The position numbers and the translations under genes were made by a program. DNA of 64,000 nucleotides from Faecalicatena orotica (GTDB lineage: Bacteria > Bacillota > Clostridia > Lachnospirales > Lachnospiraceae): the NCBI RefSeq assembly GCF_003149245.1, contig NZ_QGDL01000001.1, positions 124,001 to 188,000 of the forward strand, in the 5' to 3' direction. Within the stretch, counting starts at the first letter, position 1, and each line of letters opens with the position of its first letter. Below the pieces are notes generated by a model that saw only the letters and a program-made list of their open reading frames with translations, had not been told where the DNA came from and searched no databases. Below, in pieces: positions 37,314-46,217 of this stretch.

Positions 37314-39401
37314 ATGTTTAAGAAGTTTGAAATGGAGCTTGCAGGCAGAACACTGCGCGTAGACGTGGACAGAGTGGCTAAGCAGGCAAATGGTGCTGTA
37401 TTGATGCATTACGGCGACACAACAGTACTTTGTACGGCAACAGCATCTGAAAAACCGAGAGAAGGAATCGATTTCTTCCCTCTGAGTGTAGAATATAATG
37501 AAAGATTATATTCCGTAGGCAAGATTCCGGGCGGATTCAATAAAAGAGAAGGAAAAGCTTCTGAGAATGCCGTTCTGACATGCCGTGTCATCGACAGGCC
37601 TATGAGACCTTTATTCCCGAAGGATTACAGAAACGATGTAACGCTGGAGAATCTGGTTATGTCAGTTGACCAGGACTGCAGCCCGGAACTGACAGCTATG
37701 TTAGGTGCGGCGATTGCAACCTGTATCTCAGATATTCCTTTTGACGGACCGATTTCTACAACACAGGTAGGTCTTGTGGACGGAGAATTTGTATTCAATC
37801 CGACAGCAGCCAAGAAAGAGATATCCGATCTTGCCCTGACAGTTGCATCTACAAAGGAAAAGGTTATCATGATCGAGGCCGGAGCTAACGAAGTACCGGA
37901 AGCACAGATGATTGATGCAATCTTTGCAGCTCATGAACTGAACCAGAAAGTGATTGCTTTCGTAGAAACAATCGTTGCAGAATGCGGAAAGCCGAAGCAT
38001 TCTTATGAGAGCTGTGCCGTACCGGAAGAATTATTCGCGGCAATCAAAGAGATTGTACCTCCGTCAGAGATGGAAGTGGCAGTTTTCACAGATGACAAGC
38101 AGACAAGAGAAGAGAATATTCGTGTCATTACTTCAAAATTAGAAGAAGCATTTGCTGAAAATGAGGAATGGCTCGCTGTCCTCGGAGAGGCTGTTTACCA
38201 GTACCAGAAGAAGACTGTAAGAAAGATGATCTTAAAGGACCACAAGCGTCCGGACGGACGTGCAATCGATCAGATCCGCGCCCTGTCAGCTGAGACAGAC
38301 CTGATCCCGAGAGTGCACGGTTCTGCAATGTTTACGCGTGGCCAGACACAGATATGCACAATTACAACTTTGGCGCCGCTATCTGATTCACAGAGAATCG
38401 ATGGTCTGGATGAGGCAGAGACATCAAAGAGATATATGCACCACTATAATTTCCCGTCTTACTCTGTTGGAGAGACAAGACCATCCAGAGGACCGGGACG
38501 CCGTGAGATCGGACATGGTGCGCTGGCAGAGAGGGCTCTGATTCCGGTTCTTCCGGATGAAGCAGAATTCCCGTATGCTATCCGTACAGTTTCAGAGACA
38601 TTTGAATCCAACGGTTCTACATCACAGGCAAGTATCTGTGCATCCAGTATGTCACTGATGGCGGCAGGTGTGCCGATTAAAGCGGCAGTAGCAGGTATAT
38701 CAGCAGGGCTGGTAACAGGAGATACTGATGATGATTACCTTGTTCTTACAGATATTCAGGGACTGGAAGACTTCTTCGGAGATATGGATTTCAAAGTAGC
38801 GGGTACTCATAAGGGTATTACAGCGATCCAGATGGATATCAAGATCCACGGACTGACAAGACCGATTATTGAAGAAGCAATCGCTAACACGAAGAAGGCA
38901 AGGACCTATATCCTGGATGAAGTCATGAATAAGACGATTGCAGAGCCTAGGGCAGAAGTGGGACAGTATGCACCGAAGATCATGCAGATGCAGATCGACC
39001 CACAGAAGATCGGTGATGTCGTAGGACAGCGCGGAAAGACAATTAATGCAATCATCGAACAGACAGGCGTGAAGATTGATATTACAGATGACGGTGCCGT
39101 ATCCATCTGCGGAACAGATAAAGCAAGTATGGACGAGGCTGCTAAAATCGTAGCCACAATTACAACAGATTTTGAAGCGGGGCAGATCTTCGAAGGAAAA
39201 GTCATCAGCATCAAAGAATTTGGGGCATTTTTAGAATTTGCACCGGGCAAAGAAGGAATGGTACACATTTCCAAGATTTCCAAACAGAGAATCAATAAAG
39301 TGGAAGATGTGCTAAAACTGGGTGATGTCGTAAAAGTCGTATGCTTAGGCAAGGACAAAATGGGACGCTTCAGCTTTAGTATGAGAGATGTAGCAGAATA
39401 G
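37314..39401 (+). CDS. pnp: Polyribonucleotide nucleotidyltransferase (PNPase)
   Basis: The 695-residue protein has two RNase PH-like cores (first with ALMHYGDTTVL-like sequence near 30 and FFPLSVEYNERLYSVGKIPGGFNKREG; second with QICTITTLAPLSDSQRIDG), a KH domain (GKTINAIIEQTGVKI, about 565) and an S1 domain (FEGKVISIKEFGAFLEFAPGKEGMVHIS, about 625). It degrades RNA from the 3' end with phosphate. ATG 37314 has AAAGGAG six bases upstream; an ATG at 37248 would lie in the leader stem. It ends before a bidirectional terminator. Confidence 0.97.
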   Translation: MFKKFEMELAGRTLRVDVDRVAKQANGAVLMHYGDTTVLCTATASEKPREGIDFFPLSVEYNERLYSVGKIPGGFNKREGKASENAVLTCRVIDRPMRPLFPKDYRNDVTLENLVMSVDQDCSPELTAMLGAAIATCISDIPFDGPISTTQVGLVDGEFVFNPTAAKKEISDLALTVASTKEKVIMIEAGANEVPEAQMIDAIFAAHELNQKVIAFVETIVAECGKPKHSYESCAVPEELFAAIKEIVPPSEMEVAVFTDDKQTREENIRVITSKLEEAFAENEEWLAVLGEAVYQYQKKTVRKMILKDHKRPDGRAIDQIRALSAETDLIPRVHGSAMFTRGQTQICTITTLAPLSDSQRIDGLDEAETSKRYMHHYNFPSYSVGETRPSRGPGRREIGHGALAERALIPVLPDEAEFPYAIRTVSETFESNGSTSQASICASSMSLMAAGVPIKAAVAGISAGLVTGDTDDDYLVLTDIQGLEDFFGDMDFKVAGTHKGITAIQMDIKIHGLTRPIIEEAIANTKKARTYILDEVMNKTIAEPRAEVGQYAPKIMQMQIDPQKIGDVVGQRGKTINAIIEQTGVKIDITDDGAVSICGTDKASMDEAAKIVATITTDFEAGQIFEGKVISIKEFGAFLEFAPGKEGMVHISKISKQRINKVEDVLKLGDVVKVVCLGKDKMGRFSFSMRDVAE

Positions 39402-39412
39402 AGAAAAACACA

Positions 39413-39462
39413 AAAAAGGAGTACAGAAACGGCATGATTCGTGCAGTTCTGTACTCCTTTTT
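39413..39462. terminator. Bidirectional terminator between pnp and the XRE gene
   Basis: A perfect 16-bp stem (39413-39428 with 39447-39462), A-rich on the left and T-rich on the right, serves both converging transcripts. Confidence 0.85.
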
Positions 39463-39471
39463 GCGTAGTGG

Positions 39472-39810
39472 TTACTTATGTTCGGCTTTTGCAATGGTCT
39501 TTATAAACGTCTTCAACAGTTCTTCCGCAAGCGGGAGATATTCAGCATCAATATTGTTGATCATTTCTTTTAAATTTGAAGTGTCACTGTCTGCTGTTTT
39601 ACCGAGTACGATATAATCGCAGGAAACACCGAGTGAGCTGCACAGCTTCTGAAGAGTAGTAAATGACATTCCCTTTTTTCCGCTTTCAATATCTGCAAGG
39701 AATTGAGGCGATATTTCAATCATTTCTGCGAACTGCTCTCTGGTGAGATGCATATATTCCCGCTGGCTTCTTATTCTTTTCCCAATGCCTACATTTATGT
39801 TTTTTTTCAT
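39472..39810 (-). CDS. XRE-family helix-turn-helix regulator
   Basis: This 112-residue protein has a Cro/C1-type DNA-binding domain in residues 8-68 (LTREQFAEMIEISPQFLADIESGKKGMSFTTLQKLC) and a short helical C-terminus, probably for dimerisation. It is convergent with pnp and divergent from an orphan membrane protein gene. CTAATAGAT copies and a 14-bp inverted repeat lie in the shared control region, so it probably represses both its own gene and that neighbour (inference). Confidence 0.9.
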   Translation of the reverse strand: MKKNINVGIGKRIRSQREYMHLTREQFAEMIEISPQFLADIESGKKGMSFTTLQKLCSSLGVSCDYIVLGKTADSDTSNLKEMINNIDAEYLPLAEELLKTFIKTIAKAEHK

Positions 39811-39829
39811 GATTATTTTACCTCATATA

Positions 39830-39914
39830 TCCTAATAGATTTATTTTAAACATAACCAATAGTTTAAAAAATAATCTAATAGATGTTGACAAATTACATC
39901 CATTAGATTAAAAT
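39830..39914. promoter_or_regulatory. Operator region and promoter for the orphan membrane protein
   Basis: Plus-strand promoter: TTGACA (39886-39891), 17 bases, TAAAAT (39909-39914). The -35 box sits between the arms of an inverted repeat, TAATCTAATAGATG (39872-39885) and CATCCATTAGATTA (39897-39910), matching at 13 of 14 positions. CTAATAGAT also occurs at 39830-39838. A regulator bound there would hide the promoter. Confidence 0.8.
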
Positions 39915-39950
39915 TGCCTTGACCAAAGAGAAATTATGGAGAAAAGCAGA

Positions 39951-40841
39951 ATGACTAAAGAGAAAATACCTGCAGGCAGCTATCCTGCAGGTTATATAAA
40001 AGAGCTGTACGAATTGGAAATATCAGTGTTAGAACAGAATAAAATACTGGATTGTATCACTTATCATCTGACAAATGATACGCCTGATCTGAAAAAAGAG
40101 GCAGGCCGGGAAGCTGTTAAAAAGAAAAGTCTGTCGGAGACATTCCGGGCAGCATTTTTCCTGTGTGTTCCATGCATTTTAATCATTCTGATCATATCGG
40201 CAGTGACGGCGCTGTTCAATAGTGTCAGTAAAGAATTGTTGAAAAATGTTGAGGCGGGGCTGGCCGGTTCCATATCTACATACTATAAGATTACGGTTGT
40301 GCTCTGTATAATTGTTTGTGTTTTTGTCTGCTATATGAGAATTATGCAGGACAGGGATGATGCAGAAAAGAATAGAGTTATCCTGATCCAGAATCATTTT
40401 CAGGATTATAAAGCGAGTCTCCAGTTCCAATACAATATTGGCCGTCAGAATTTAATACGGACTAATCAAATACTGGAGGCACGGTATAATACCCTGGATA
40501 TAGCCCACCGGTACCGTGGGCTGGTTCCCATAGCTTCTATTTATCAATATCTGTCAGATGGGAGATGCCTTAATCTGGAAGAAGCGTGTGACCTGTACGA
40601 AAGTGAATCAGAGCAGGGCCTCGTTGCCCGGGATATAGATAACCTGGAGGAAAGGCAGGGCCGGACCGGGGAAAACCAGAGCATGCTGTACAATGCAGTC
40701 AAAGAGGCAGATCATACATATACAAAAATAAGGGCAGATATCCAAAGACTTGCGGATGAGGCCCGTATCATTCCGCCGGAATCCGAACTGAGAAAGTACA
40801 ATGCAGTAATATCAGCCCAGCTGTCAGCAGAAAACATCTAA
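39951..40841 (+). CDS. Orphan membrane protein with two central helices
   Basis: I do not recognise this family. The protein (296 residues from 39951, 301 from 39936) has a charged N-terminus of about 60 residues, two hydrophobic helices (about 73-94 and 114-135) and a long soluble C-terminal region with helical, coiled-coil-like character. There is no signal peptide. ATG 39951 has GGAGA eight bases upstream; ATG 39936 has only a weak site and a leader of about 15 bases. Tight control by the divergent XRE regulator resembles the layout of phage-type or stress modules, but no phage genes are near. Function is unknown. Confidence 0.8.
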   Translation: MTKEKIPAGSYPAGYIKELYELEISVLEQNKILDCITYHLTNDTPDLKKEAGREAVKKKSLSETFRAAFFLCVPCILIILIISAVTALFNSVSKELLKNVEAGLAGSISTYYKITVVLCIIVCVFVCYMRIMQDRDDAEKNRVILIQNHFQDYKASLQFQYNIGRQNLIRTNQILEARYNTLDIAHRYRGLVPIASIYQYLSDGRCLNLEEACDLYESESEQGLVARDIDNLEERQGRTGENQSMLYNAVKEADHTYTKIRADIQRLADEARIIPPESELRKYNAVISAQLSAENI

Positions 40842-41022
40842 TAACCGCCATATTCCAGCCCAGCCAGAAGCGTGCCCCCAGGCACAATCAGGAGTCCCTC
40901 CCTGAAAATGGAAACTTTTGATTCAAATTCCAGCAAAGAAGGGGTGCATTCTGGCACCGGGGCATTTTTAATCATAAATCTGAGTAAGCCTCCGCAGTCT
41001 GGCGGAGTCTTACTCAGTTCTT
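40842..41022 (+). terminator. Intergenic stretch with strong hairpin before spoIIIA
   Basis: A 15-bp stem with one mismatch (40980-40995 with 41002-41017) is followed by TTCTT. It probably ends the orphan gene transcript. The preceding 140 bases contain GTGCCCC/GGGGTGC-type imperfect repeats but no gene. Confidence 0.65.
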
Positions 41023-41053
41023 AAATTAATCAAATAAATCCCTCAATTACTAC

Positions 41054-41081
41054 TCATATTTTATAGATCCCCTCATATATT
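41054..41081 (+). promoter_or_regulatory. Candidate sigma-E promoter of spoIIIA
   Basis: TCATATT (41054-41060), 13 bases, CATATATT (41074-41081) resembles the mother-cell sigma-E consensus (-35 CATATT-type, -10 CATACAAT-type). It lies just before the spoIIIAA site at 41089, the position expected for an operon transcribed by sigma-E. Confidence 0.6.
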
Positions 41082-41100
41082 GTTTAAAGAGGTGGACAAG

Positions 41101-42045
41101 ATGAATGAAAATAGCAGAAAACAGCAGGTGCTTCAGGTACTTGCGCGTCCGGTCCGTTCAGTTGTTGAGAATGAGGCTCTGGATTTTAAAAAGGTACAGG
41201 AAATCCGGCTTCGGATTGGGAAGCCTCTGATGGTCATTTATAACAATGAGGAGCGGATACTGCCAAATGGGCAGCCGGAAGGACACGTTGTTACGAGAGA
41301 TGAGATCAGGGAGACACTGGAATATACCAGTCATTACTCACTCTATGCCTATGAACATGAGATGAGACAGGGATTCATTACCATTGAAGGAGGGCACCGT
41401 GTGGGAGTGATGGGAAAAGCAGTACTGGAAGGAGACCACGTGAAGAATCTCCAGTACATTTCTTCCGTGAATATAAGGATGTCCCATGAGGTGCTGGGGT
41501 GTGCGGATAAGATTCTGCCTTACATTACGAAGAATGCACAGGTGTGCCATACGCTTGTTATTTCCCCGCCGAGGTGCGGGAAGACGACCTTGATCCGGGA
41601 CCTGATAAGGCAGATTTCAGATGGAAATACCTATGTAAAAGGGTGTACGGTTGGCGTGGTTGATGAAAGGTCTGAGATCGGCGGCTGCTATCTGGGAGTA
41701 GCCCAGAACGAGCTGGGAATGCGCACCGATGTGCTGGACTGTTGTCCGAAAGCGGAGGGGATGATTATGCTGATCCGTTCTATGGCGCCGCAGGTGATTG
41801 CGGTGGATGAAATCGGTTCGGCGGAGGATATCCATGCGATTGAGTATGCAATGCAGTGCGGATGCAAGATGATTGCAAGCGTACATGGACTTACGATGGA
41901 TGAGGCACATGATAAGCCTGTGCTTGGCAGGCTGATAAAAGAACGCAGGTTTGAACGCTATATAGTACTGGGAAATGAAAAACGGCCTGGAGAGGTGAAG
42001 GCAATCTATGATGAACGGGGGAGCCTGCTATGCAGAGATTTATAG
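41101..42045 (+). CDS. spoIIIAA: Stage III sporulation protein AA, ATPase
   Basis: This 314-residue secretion-type ATPase has a Walker A motif PPRCGKTT (about residues 163-170), a Walker B-like IAVDEIGS and a sensor region near ASVHG. It is related to type II/IV secretion ATPases and is thought to power or assemble the SpoIIIA-SpoIIQ feeding-tube channel between mother cell and forespore. ATG 41101 follows AGAGGTGG; an upstream TTG at 41080 is inside the promoter -10. First gene of an eight-gene operon in standard order. Confidence 0.96.
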   Translation: MNENSRKQQVLQVLARPVRSVVENEALDFKKVQEIRLRIGKPLMVIYNNEERILPNGQPEGHVVTRDEIRETLEYTSHYSLYAYEHEMRQGFITIEGGHRVGVMGKAVLEGDHVKNLQYISSVNIRMSHEVLGCADKILPYITKNAQVCHTLVISPPRCGKTTLIRDLIRQISDGNTYVKGCTVGVVDERSEIGGCYLGVAQNELGMRTDVLDCCPKAEGMIMLIRSMAPQVIAVDEIGSAEDIHAIEYAMQCGCKMIASVHGLTMDEAHDKPVLGRLIKERRFERYIVLGNEKRPGEVKAIYDERGSLLCRDL

Positions 42046-42548
42046 GGAGCCTGCTTATTATAGCGGCGACTACGGGGGCAGGGATTGCCTACGGCACGGA
42101 ATTGCAGCGGTATCTGGAGAAACTGCTGTATATCCGGCATATTGTGTACATGCTAAAGGGCGAGATTGAGTATTCCAATGCGCCGCTGGGAGAAGTGTTC
42201 GGACGAGTTGCCGTGAGAACAAAGGAACCTTACCGGAAGTGGCTTAAGGCTATGGAGAGGCAGGTTGAGTACCGCGAAGAAGATGAGTTTTCCAAGATAT
42301 GGAACCGTTCCATTGACAGATATTTGAAGGAACTGCATCTGAAAAGTGTCCATTCCATCCAGTTGAAAGAACTTGGAACCTTTTTGGGACAGCTGGACCC
42401 GGATACATCCAGCAGGACGATGCAGCTTTATCTGAACCGTCTGGAACTGGAAATAGAAAAAGTGAGAGAAGGAATGGCAGCAAAGAAAAGGATCAGCAAC
42501 TGTCTTGGCGTGATGGGGGGAATCTTTCTGGTTGTCATACTGATATAA
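42030..42548 (+). CDS. spoIIIAB: Stage III sporulation protein AB
   Basis: The 172-residue protein has an N-terminal membrane segment, a soluble helical middle resembling the GspF fold, and a C-terminal hydrophobic segment (CLGVMGGIFLVVILI). It is part of the SpoIIIA channel base. It overlaps spoIIIAA by 16 bases. Confidence 0.94.
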   Translation: MQRFIGSLLIIAATTGAGIAYGTELQRYLEKLLYIRHIVYMLKGEIEYSNAPLGEVFGRVAVRTKEPYRKWLKAMERQVEYREEDEFSKIWNRSIDRYLKELHLKSVHSIQLKELGTFLGQLDPDTSSRTMQLYLNRLELEIEKVREGMAAKKRISNCLGVMGGIFLVVILI

Positions 42549-42567
42549 CTACAAGTGGGAGGAGTCC

Positions 42568-42762
42568 ATGACCATAAATCTGATATTTAAAATTGCAGCA
42601 GTCGGAATATTGGTTTCGATTCTGAGCCAGGTGCTGAAACACAGCGGAAGAGATGAGCAGGCATTTCTTACAAGTTTTGCGGGACTGATCCTTGTATTGT
42701 CCTGGGTGCTGCCTTATATCTATGACCTGTTTATATCTATCAAACAGTTATTTTCTCTGTGA
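42568..42762 (+). CDS. spoIIIAC: Stage III sporulation protein AC
   Basis: The 64-residue protein has two transmembrane helices and the family sequence VLKHSGRDEQAFLTSFAGLILVL. It is a small integral component of the SpoIIIA complex. GGGAGGAG precedes the ATG. It is often missed because of its size. Confidence 0.95.
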   Translation: MTINLIFKIAAVGILVSILSQVLKHSGRDEQAFLTSFAGLILVLSWVLPYIYDLFISIKQLFSL

Positions 42763-42821
42763 CACACAGGAACACGGACAGCATAACGAAGCAATAAAAA
42801 ATGCAGGAGGGGAGTACGTCT

Positions 42822-43208
42822 ATGAGTATGATTCAAATCGGGGCAATCGGTGTCATCGGGGCGCTTTTATCTATTCAGTTTAAGAGCGGCAAATCAGAAT
42901 ACGGTGTCTATATGAGTGTGGCAATCAGTATTCTGATCTTTGTCTGTATTGTAGACAAGCTGGAGCTGTTTGTCAGGACGGTATCCCAGATAAGCCAGTA
43001 TATCAAGATTGATACAAGCTATATCGCCACGATGCTGAAAATGATCGGAATCACATACATAGCCGAGTTTTCTTCCAGTGTCTGCAAAGATGCCGGATAC
43101 CAGACAATTGCAGTCCAGATCGAAATCTTCAGCAAACTTACGATTCTTGCCCTTGGGATGCCGGTATTGCTTGCCCTTCTGGAGACGATCAGGGAGTTTC
43201 TGGCATGA
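42822..43208 (+). CDS. spoIIIAD: Stage III sporulation protein AD
   Basis: The 128-residue protein has four predicted membrane helices and a conserved ITYIAEFSSSVCKDAGYQTIA segment. ATG 42822 is preferred because AGGAGGGGAG lies 7 bases upstream; an ATG at 42801 would put that site inside the gene. Its stop overlaps the spoIIIAE start (ATGA). Confidence 0.94.
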   Translation: MSMIQIGAIGVIGALLSIQFKSGKSEYGVYMSVAISILIFVCIVDKLELFVRTVSQISQYIKIDTSYIATMLKMIGITYIAEFSSSVCKDAGYQTIAVQIEIFSKLTILALGMPVLLALLETIREFLA

Positions 43209-44404
43209 AACATAAAAAAAAGATGATAAAGTGGAAATATATGTTATGTCTTGTTTTTCTGGCCGTCGTCATAATGGGGCCGGGACAGCTGATTGTATAT
43301 GCGGCAGAAGTGGATACGGAAGATACAGAGGTAGATTACGGTGAAGTCGAGAGTGAAACAGAGAGCAGACTGTTCTCTGAGTTTGATTTTACGGAAATTG
43401 ATGACAGCCTTAAGAAAATCTTCCCAGATGAAAAAATGAGTTTTCAGGAACTGGTTTCTTCCTTAATCGACGGGGGAGGGGAAGGTGCCGGGAAACTGGT
43501 CCTTGAGTTCATAAAGGACCAGCTGGGTTATGAATTCCGTTATAACAGGCAGAATCTGGCGTATATGCTGCTGATTGCGGTCATAGCTGCAGTCTTTACG
43601 AATTTTTCCAATGCATTTCAGAATAAGCAGGTATCCGAGATCAGTTTTTATGTCTTATACATGCTGCTGATTACGATGTGCCTGAATGCATTCAGGATTG
43701 CAATGGCCGGGATCGAAGGGCATCTGGAGATCCTGCTGGACTTTATGCGCGTGCTGTGTCCAAGCTATTTTCTTGCTGTGGCGATTGCCTCCGGAAGCAG
43801 CAGTTCCCTAATTTTTTACAACATTGTACTTTTCCTGATCTATATTGTAGAGGTACTGATTCTGAAATTCCTGCTTCCGATTGTCAACATTTATATTATG
43901 GTACAGGTGATGAACTATCTGGCGGGAGAGGAATACTTGTCCCAATTCGCGGAATTGTTAAAAAAGCTGGTCGCCTGGATCCTTAAGACACTTGTAACCT
44001 GTGTAATCGGAATCAATCTGATCCAGGGCATGCTGGCCCCGGCAATCGACGCCCTTAAGAGGAGTGCATTGACAAAGGCGGCGGAAGCGATTCCGGGGAT
44101 TGGCAATGCGATCGGCGGTGTGACGGATGTGGTACTGGGGACTGCCGTGCTGATTAAGAATGGAATCGGTATGGCGGGGGCGGCCATTCTGATCGCGGTC
44201 TGTGCAGTCCCTATTCTGCAGATGGCAGTGATGACACTGATGTATAAGCTGGCGGCCGCTCTGGTCCAGCCTGTTTCGGATAAACGGATTACCGGGTGCA
44301 TCAGCAGCGTGAGCGAGGGGTATGAGCTTCTGGTAAAGGTTGTATTTTCAACAGGGGTCCTATTCCTGCTTACCATTGCGGTTGTGACAGCAACGACAAC
44401 CTGA
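43205..44404 (+). CDS. spoIIIAE: Stage III sporulation protein AE
   Basis: The 399-residue polytopic protein begins with a signal-like segment (residues 11-33, VYAAE end), has an acidic extracellular stretch, then about six to seven helices. The AIPGIGNAIGGVTDVVLGT motif near 297 is characteristic. It is proposed to form the core of the SpoIIIA channel membrane part. Coupled to spoIIIAD. Confidence 0.95.
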   Translation: MKHKKKMIKWKYMLCLVFLAVVIMGPGQLIVYAAEVDTEDTEVDYGEVESETESRLFSEFDFTEIDDSLKKIFPDEKMSFQELVSSLIDGGGEGAGKLVLEFIKDQLGYEFRYNRQNLAYMLLIAVIAAVFTNFSNAFQNKQVSEISFYVLYMLLITMCLNAFRIAMAGIEGHLEILLDFMRVLCPSYFLAVAIASGSSSSLIFYNIVLFLIYIVEVLILKFLLPIVNIYIMVQVMNYLAGEEYLSQFAELLKKLVAWILKTLVTCVIGINLIQGMLAPAIDALKRSALTKAAEAIPGIGNAIGGVTDVVLGTAVLIKNGIGMAGAAILIAVCAVPILQMAVMTLMYKLAAALVQPVSDKRITGCISSVSEGYELLVKVVFSTGVLFLLTIAVVTATTT

Positions 44405-44416
44405 CGGGGGATGGAG

Positions 44417-44782
44417 ATGTTTGAGTTTTTATATGAATGGATACAGAATCTGGCATTTTATCTGGTCATTATTACGGCAGTGCTCCAGATTCTTCCGGGA
44501 AAGAACTATAAGAGATATATCCAGTTTTTTTCCGGCATGGTAATGATTCTGCTTATGCTTACACCGGTTCTGAAGCTGACAGGTAAGGAAGACACCTTCT
44601 ACAGCCTGTATCACAGCAAGGAATATGAGATGGAAAAAGAGGAAATTGAGAGGCAGAAAGATTATTTAAAGGATCTGGACATTCTGGATTTTCTCCCTGA
44701 AGAATATCAGGAAGGGACTGACCATGAGGAGGAAGAGTCTCAAAATAAGGTAGAAGTGGAGGATATACAGGTTGGACAATAA
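44417..44782 (+). CDS. spoIIIAF: Stage III sporulation protein AF
   Basis: The 121-residue protein has two N-terminal transmembrane helices and a highly acidic C-terminal domain. ATG 44417 is preferred because GGGGG is seven bases upstream; ATG 44411 is too close. It overlaps the TTG start of spoIIIAG by 11 bases. Confidence 0.9.
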   Translation: MFEFLYEWIQNLAFYLVIITAVLQILPGKNYKRYIQFFSGMVMILLMLTPVLKLTGKEDTFYSLYHSKEYEMEKEEIERQKDYLKDLDILDFLPEEYQEGTDHEEEESQNKVEVEDIQVGQ

Positions 44783-45380
44783 GTGGAAAGCCCTGCTGGG
44801 TAAGCTTAAAGATAAAAAAATGCTCCCTAAAAAAAATCAGCTGCTGATTCTCCTGCTCGTTGGAATCCTCCTTGTGGTGATTGCGATTCCAACTCCGGAT
44901 AAGAAGAAAAATGCAGGGGACAGTGATTCAGCCGCGTCTGCGGGCACGGCGGATAATGGCTACCCGGATACAAGTGAGGAATATGAGGAATATCTGGAAA
45001 ACAGAGTTGCCAGGGCGCTGGAATATGTCGAGGGGGTCGGAAAGACAGAGGTGATGATTACCTTAAAATCTTCCGGACAGAAAATCATAGAGAAGGACCA
45101 GCAGCAGAGCAGCCAGAAGACCGATGAGGAGGACAGCTCGGGAGGCACAAGGACCGTGCAGGACAATTCGAGTGATAAAACAAGCATCTATGAGCAGGGG
45201 GCGGACGGTTCGCAGTCGCCTTATGTGAGTAAGGAAATGACACCGGAAATAGCCGGTGTCATTGTAATCGCGGACGGGGGAGATAATGCAGTCGTAGTAC
45301 AGAATATTACTGAAGCAATACAGGCATTATTCGGTGTAGAGGCGCATAAAATAAAAATAATGAAAAGGACTGATACATAA
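44772..45380 (+). CDS. spoIIIAG: Stage III sporulation protein AG
   Basis: The 202-residue protein has one membrane helix (about 23-41), a low-complexity linker and a C-terminal ring-building domain (VEGVGKTEVMITLKSSG; EIAGVIVIADGG). SpoIIIAG forms the large ring of the channel. The start is TTG at 44772, with TGGAGG nine bases upstream, overlapping spoIIIAF. The linker is rich in Gln, Ser and Asp and will vary among species. Confidence 0.93.
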   Translation: MDNKWKALLGKLKDKKMLPKKNQLLILLLVGILLVVIAIPTPDKKKNAGDSDSAASAGTADNGYPDTSEEYEEYLENRVARALEYVEGVGKTEVMITLKSSGQKIIEKDQQQSSQKTDEEDSSGGTRTVQDNSSDKTSIYEQGADGSQSPYVSKEMTPEIAGVIVIADGGDNAVVVQNITEAIQALFGVEAHKIKIMKRTDT

Positions 45381-45394
45381 AAGGAGGATTCCAA

Positions 45395-46015
45395 GTGAAG
45401 CGTTTATTTAAGAAAAATCAGATCATCATTACTACTTTGGCAGTTATGATTGCCATTGCCGGATACCTGAATTATTCAGGGCGGCTGTTCGGAGAAACGG
45501 AGAAAAGTACTACAGAAGCAAATGCAGAGCTGGCAAACAAGGAGCTCTTGGACATCTCGGAAGAAGATGTTGAGACAGGGACAGGGGACATTGCAAGCAA
45601 TGATTCCGAGGTGGAAGGAACACCGGGGGCAGCGGTGCTGACTAACGGCGGAACAGATACGACGGTAGCGCAGGCTAAAGTGGCCAGAGAACAGGTCCGT
45701 GCCCAGAATAAAGAAACTCTTCAGGCAATTATCGACAATACAAATATCAGTGATGAGGAGAAACAGGATGCAGTTGCACAGATGGTCAAGATGACAGAGC
45801 TTTCTGAGCAGGAAGTGGCAATCGAAACACTGATGGCTTCCAAAGGATTTTCAGATGCAGTGGTAAGCCTGACGGCTGATTCTGCCGATATCGTCGTAGA
45901 CAGTGCAGAACTGACAGATGCGAACCGCGCCCAGATCGAGGATATTGTGACAAGGAAGACAGAAATTTCACCGGAAAATATAGTAATTACTCCTATCCAT
46001 GAAAGCGGGGAATAG
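45395..46015 (+). CDS. spoIIIAH: Stage III sporulation protein AH
   Basis: The 206-residue protein has an N-terminal membrane helix (about 9-27), an acidic linker, and a C-terminal ring-building domain (AQMVKMTELSEQEVAIETLMASKGFSD). It pairs with SpoIIQ, or its clostridial counterpart, across the intermembrane space. The GTG start at 45395 follows AAGGAGGA. Last gene of the operon. Confidence 0.94.
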   Translation: MKRLFKKNQIIITTLAVMIAIAGYLNYSGRLFGETEKSTTEANAELANKELLDISEEDVETGTGDIASNDSEVEGTPGAAVLTNGGTDTTVAQAKVAREQVRAQNKETLQAIIDNTNISDEEKQDAVAQMVKMTELSEQEVAIETLMASKGFSDAVVSLTADSADIVVDSAELTDANRAQIEDIVTRKTEISPENIVITPIHESGE

Positions 46016-46029
46016 GAAGGCTACATAAA

Positions 46030-46113
46030 TACTGGAAATATTTTGCACAATTCAACTATAAAAAGAATCAAACGTGTAAAAAATTCTGGAAATTGGGCAG
46101 AATATTTCCAGCA
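46030..46113 (+). promoter_or_regulatory. Long-armed inverted repeat upstream of prfC
   Basis: A 17-base arm (46030-46046) pairs with 46097-46113 at 15 positions, plus one G-U. The arms hold CTGGAAATATT and its complement; a third related copy (TTCTGGAAATTGG, 46084-46096) lies inside the loop. It may end the spoIIIA mRNA or serve as a regulator site just before the prfC promoter. Confidence 0.5.
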
Positions 46114-46118
46114 AACAA

Positions 46119-46147
46119 TTGCGGCGTCCCTGTTATTGTGTTAAAAT
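46119..46147 (+). promoter_or_regulatory. sigma-A promoter of prfC
   Basis: TTGCGG (46119-46124), 17 bases, TAAAAT (46142-46147), 70 bases before the prfC start. Confidence 0.65.
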
Positions 46148-46217
46148 TATTCGTATCTGTCCAGAACAGTTACGATGATGCATCATGTTCAGCAGCAGAA
46201 TAGGAGATTTGAAAGAT

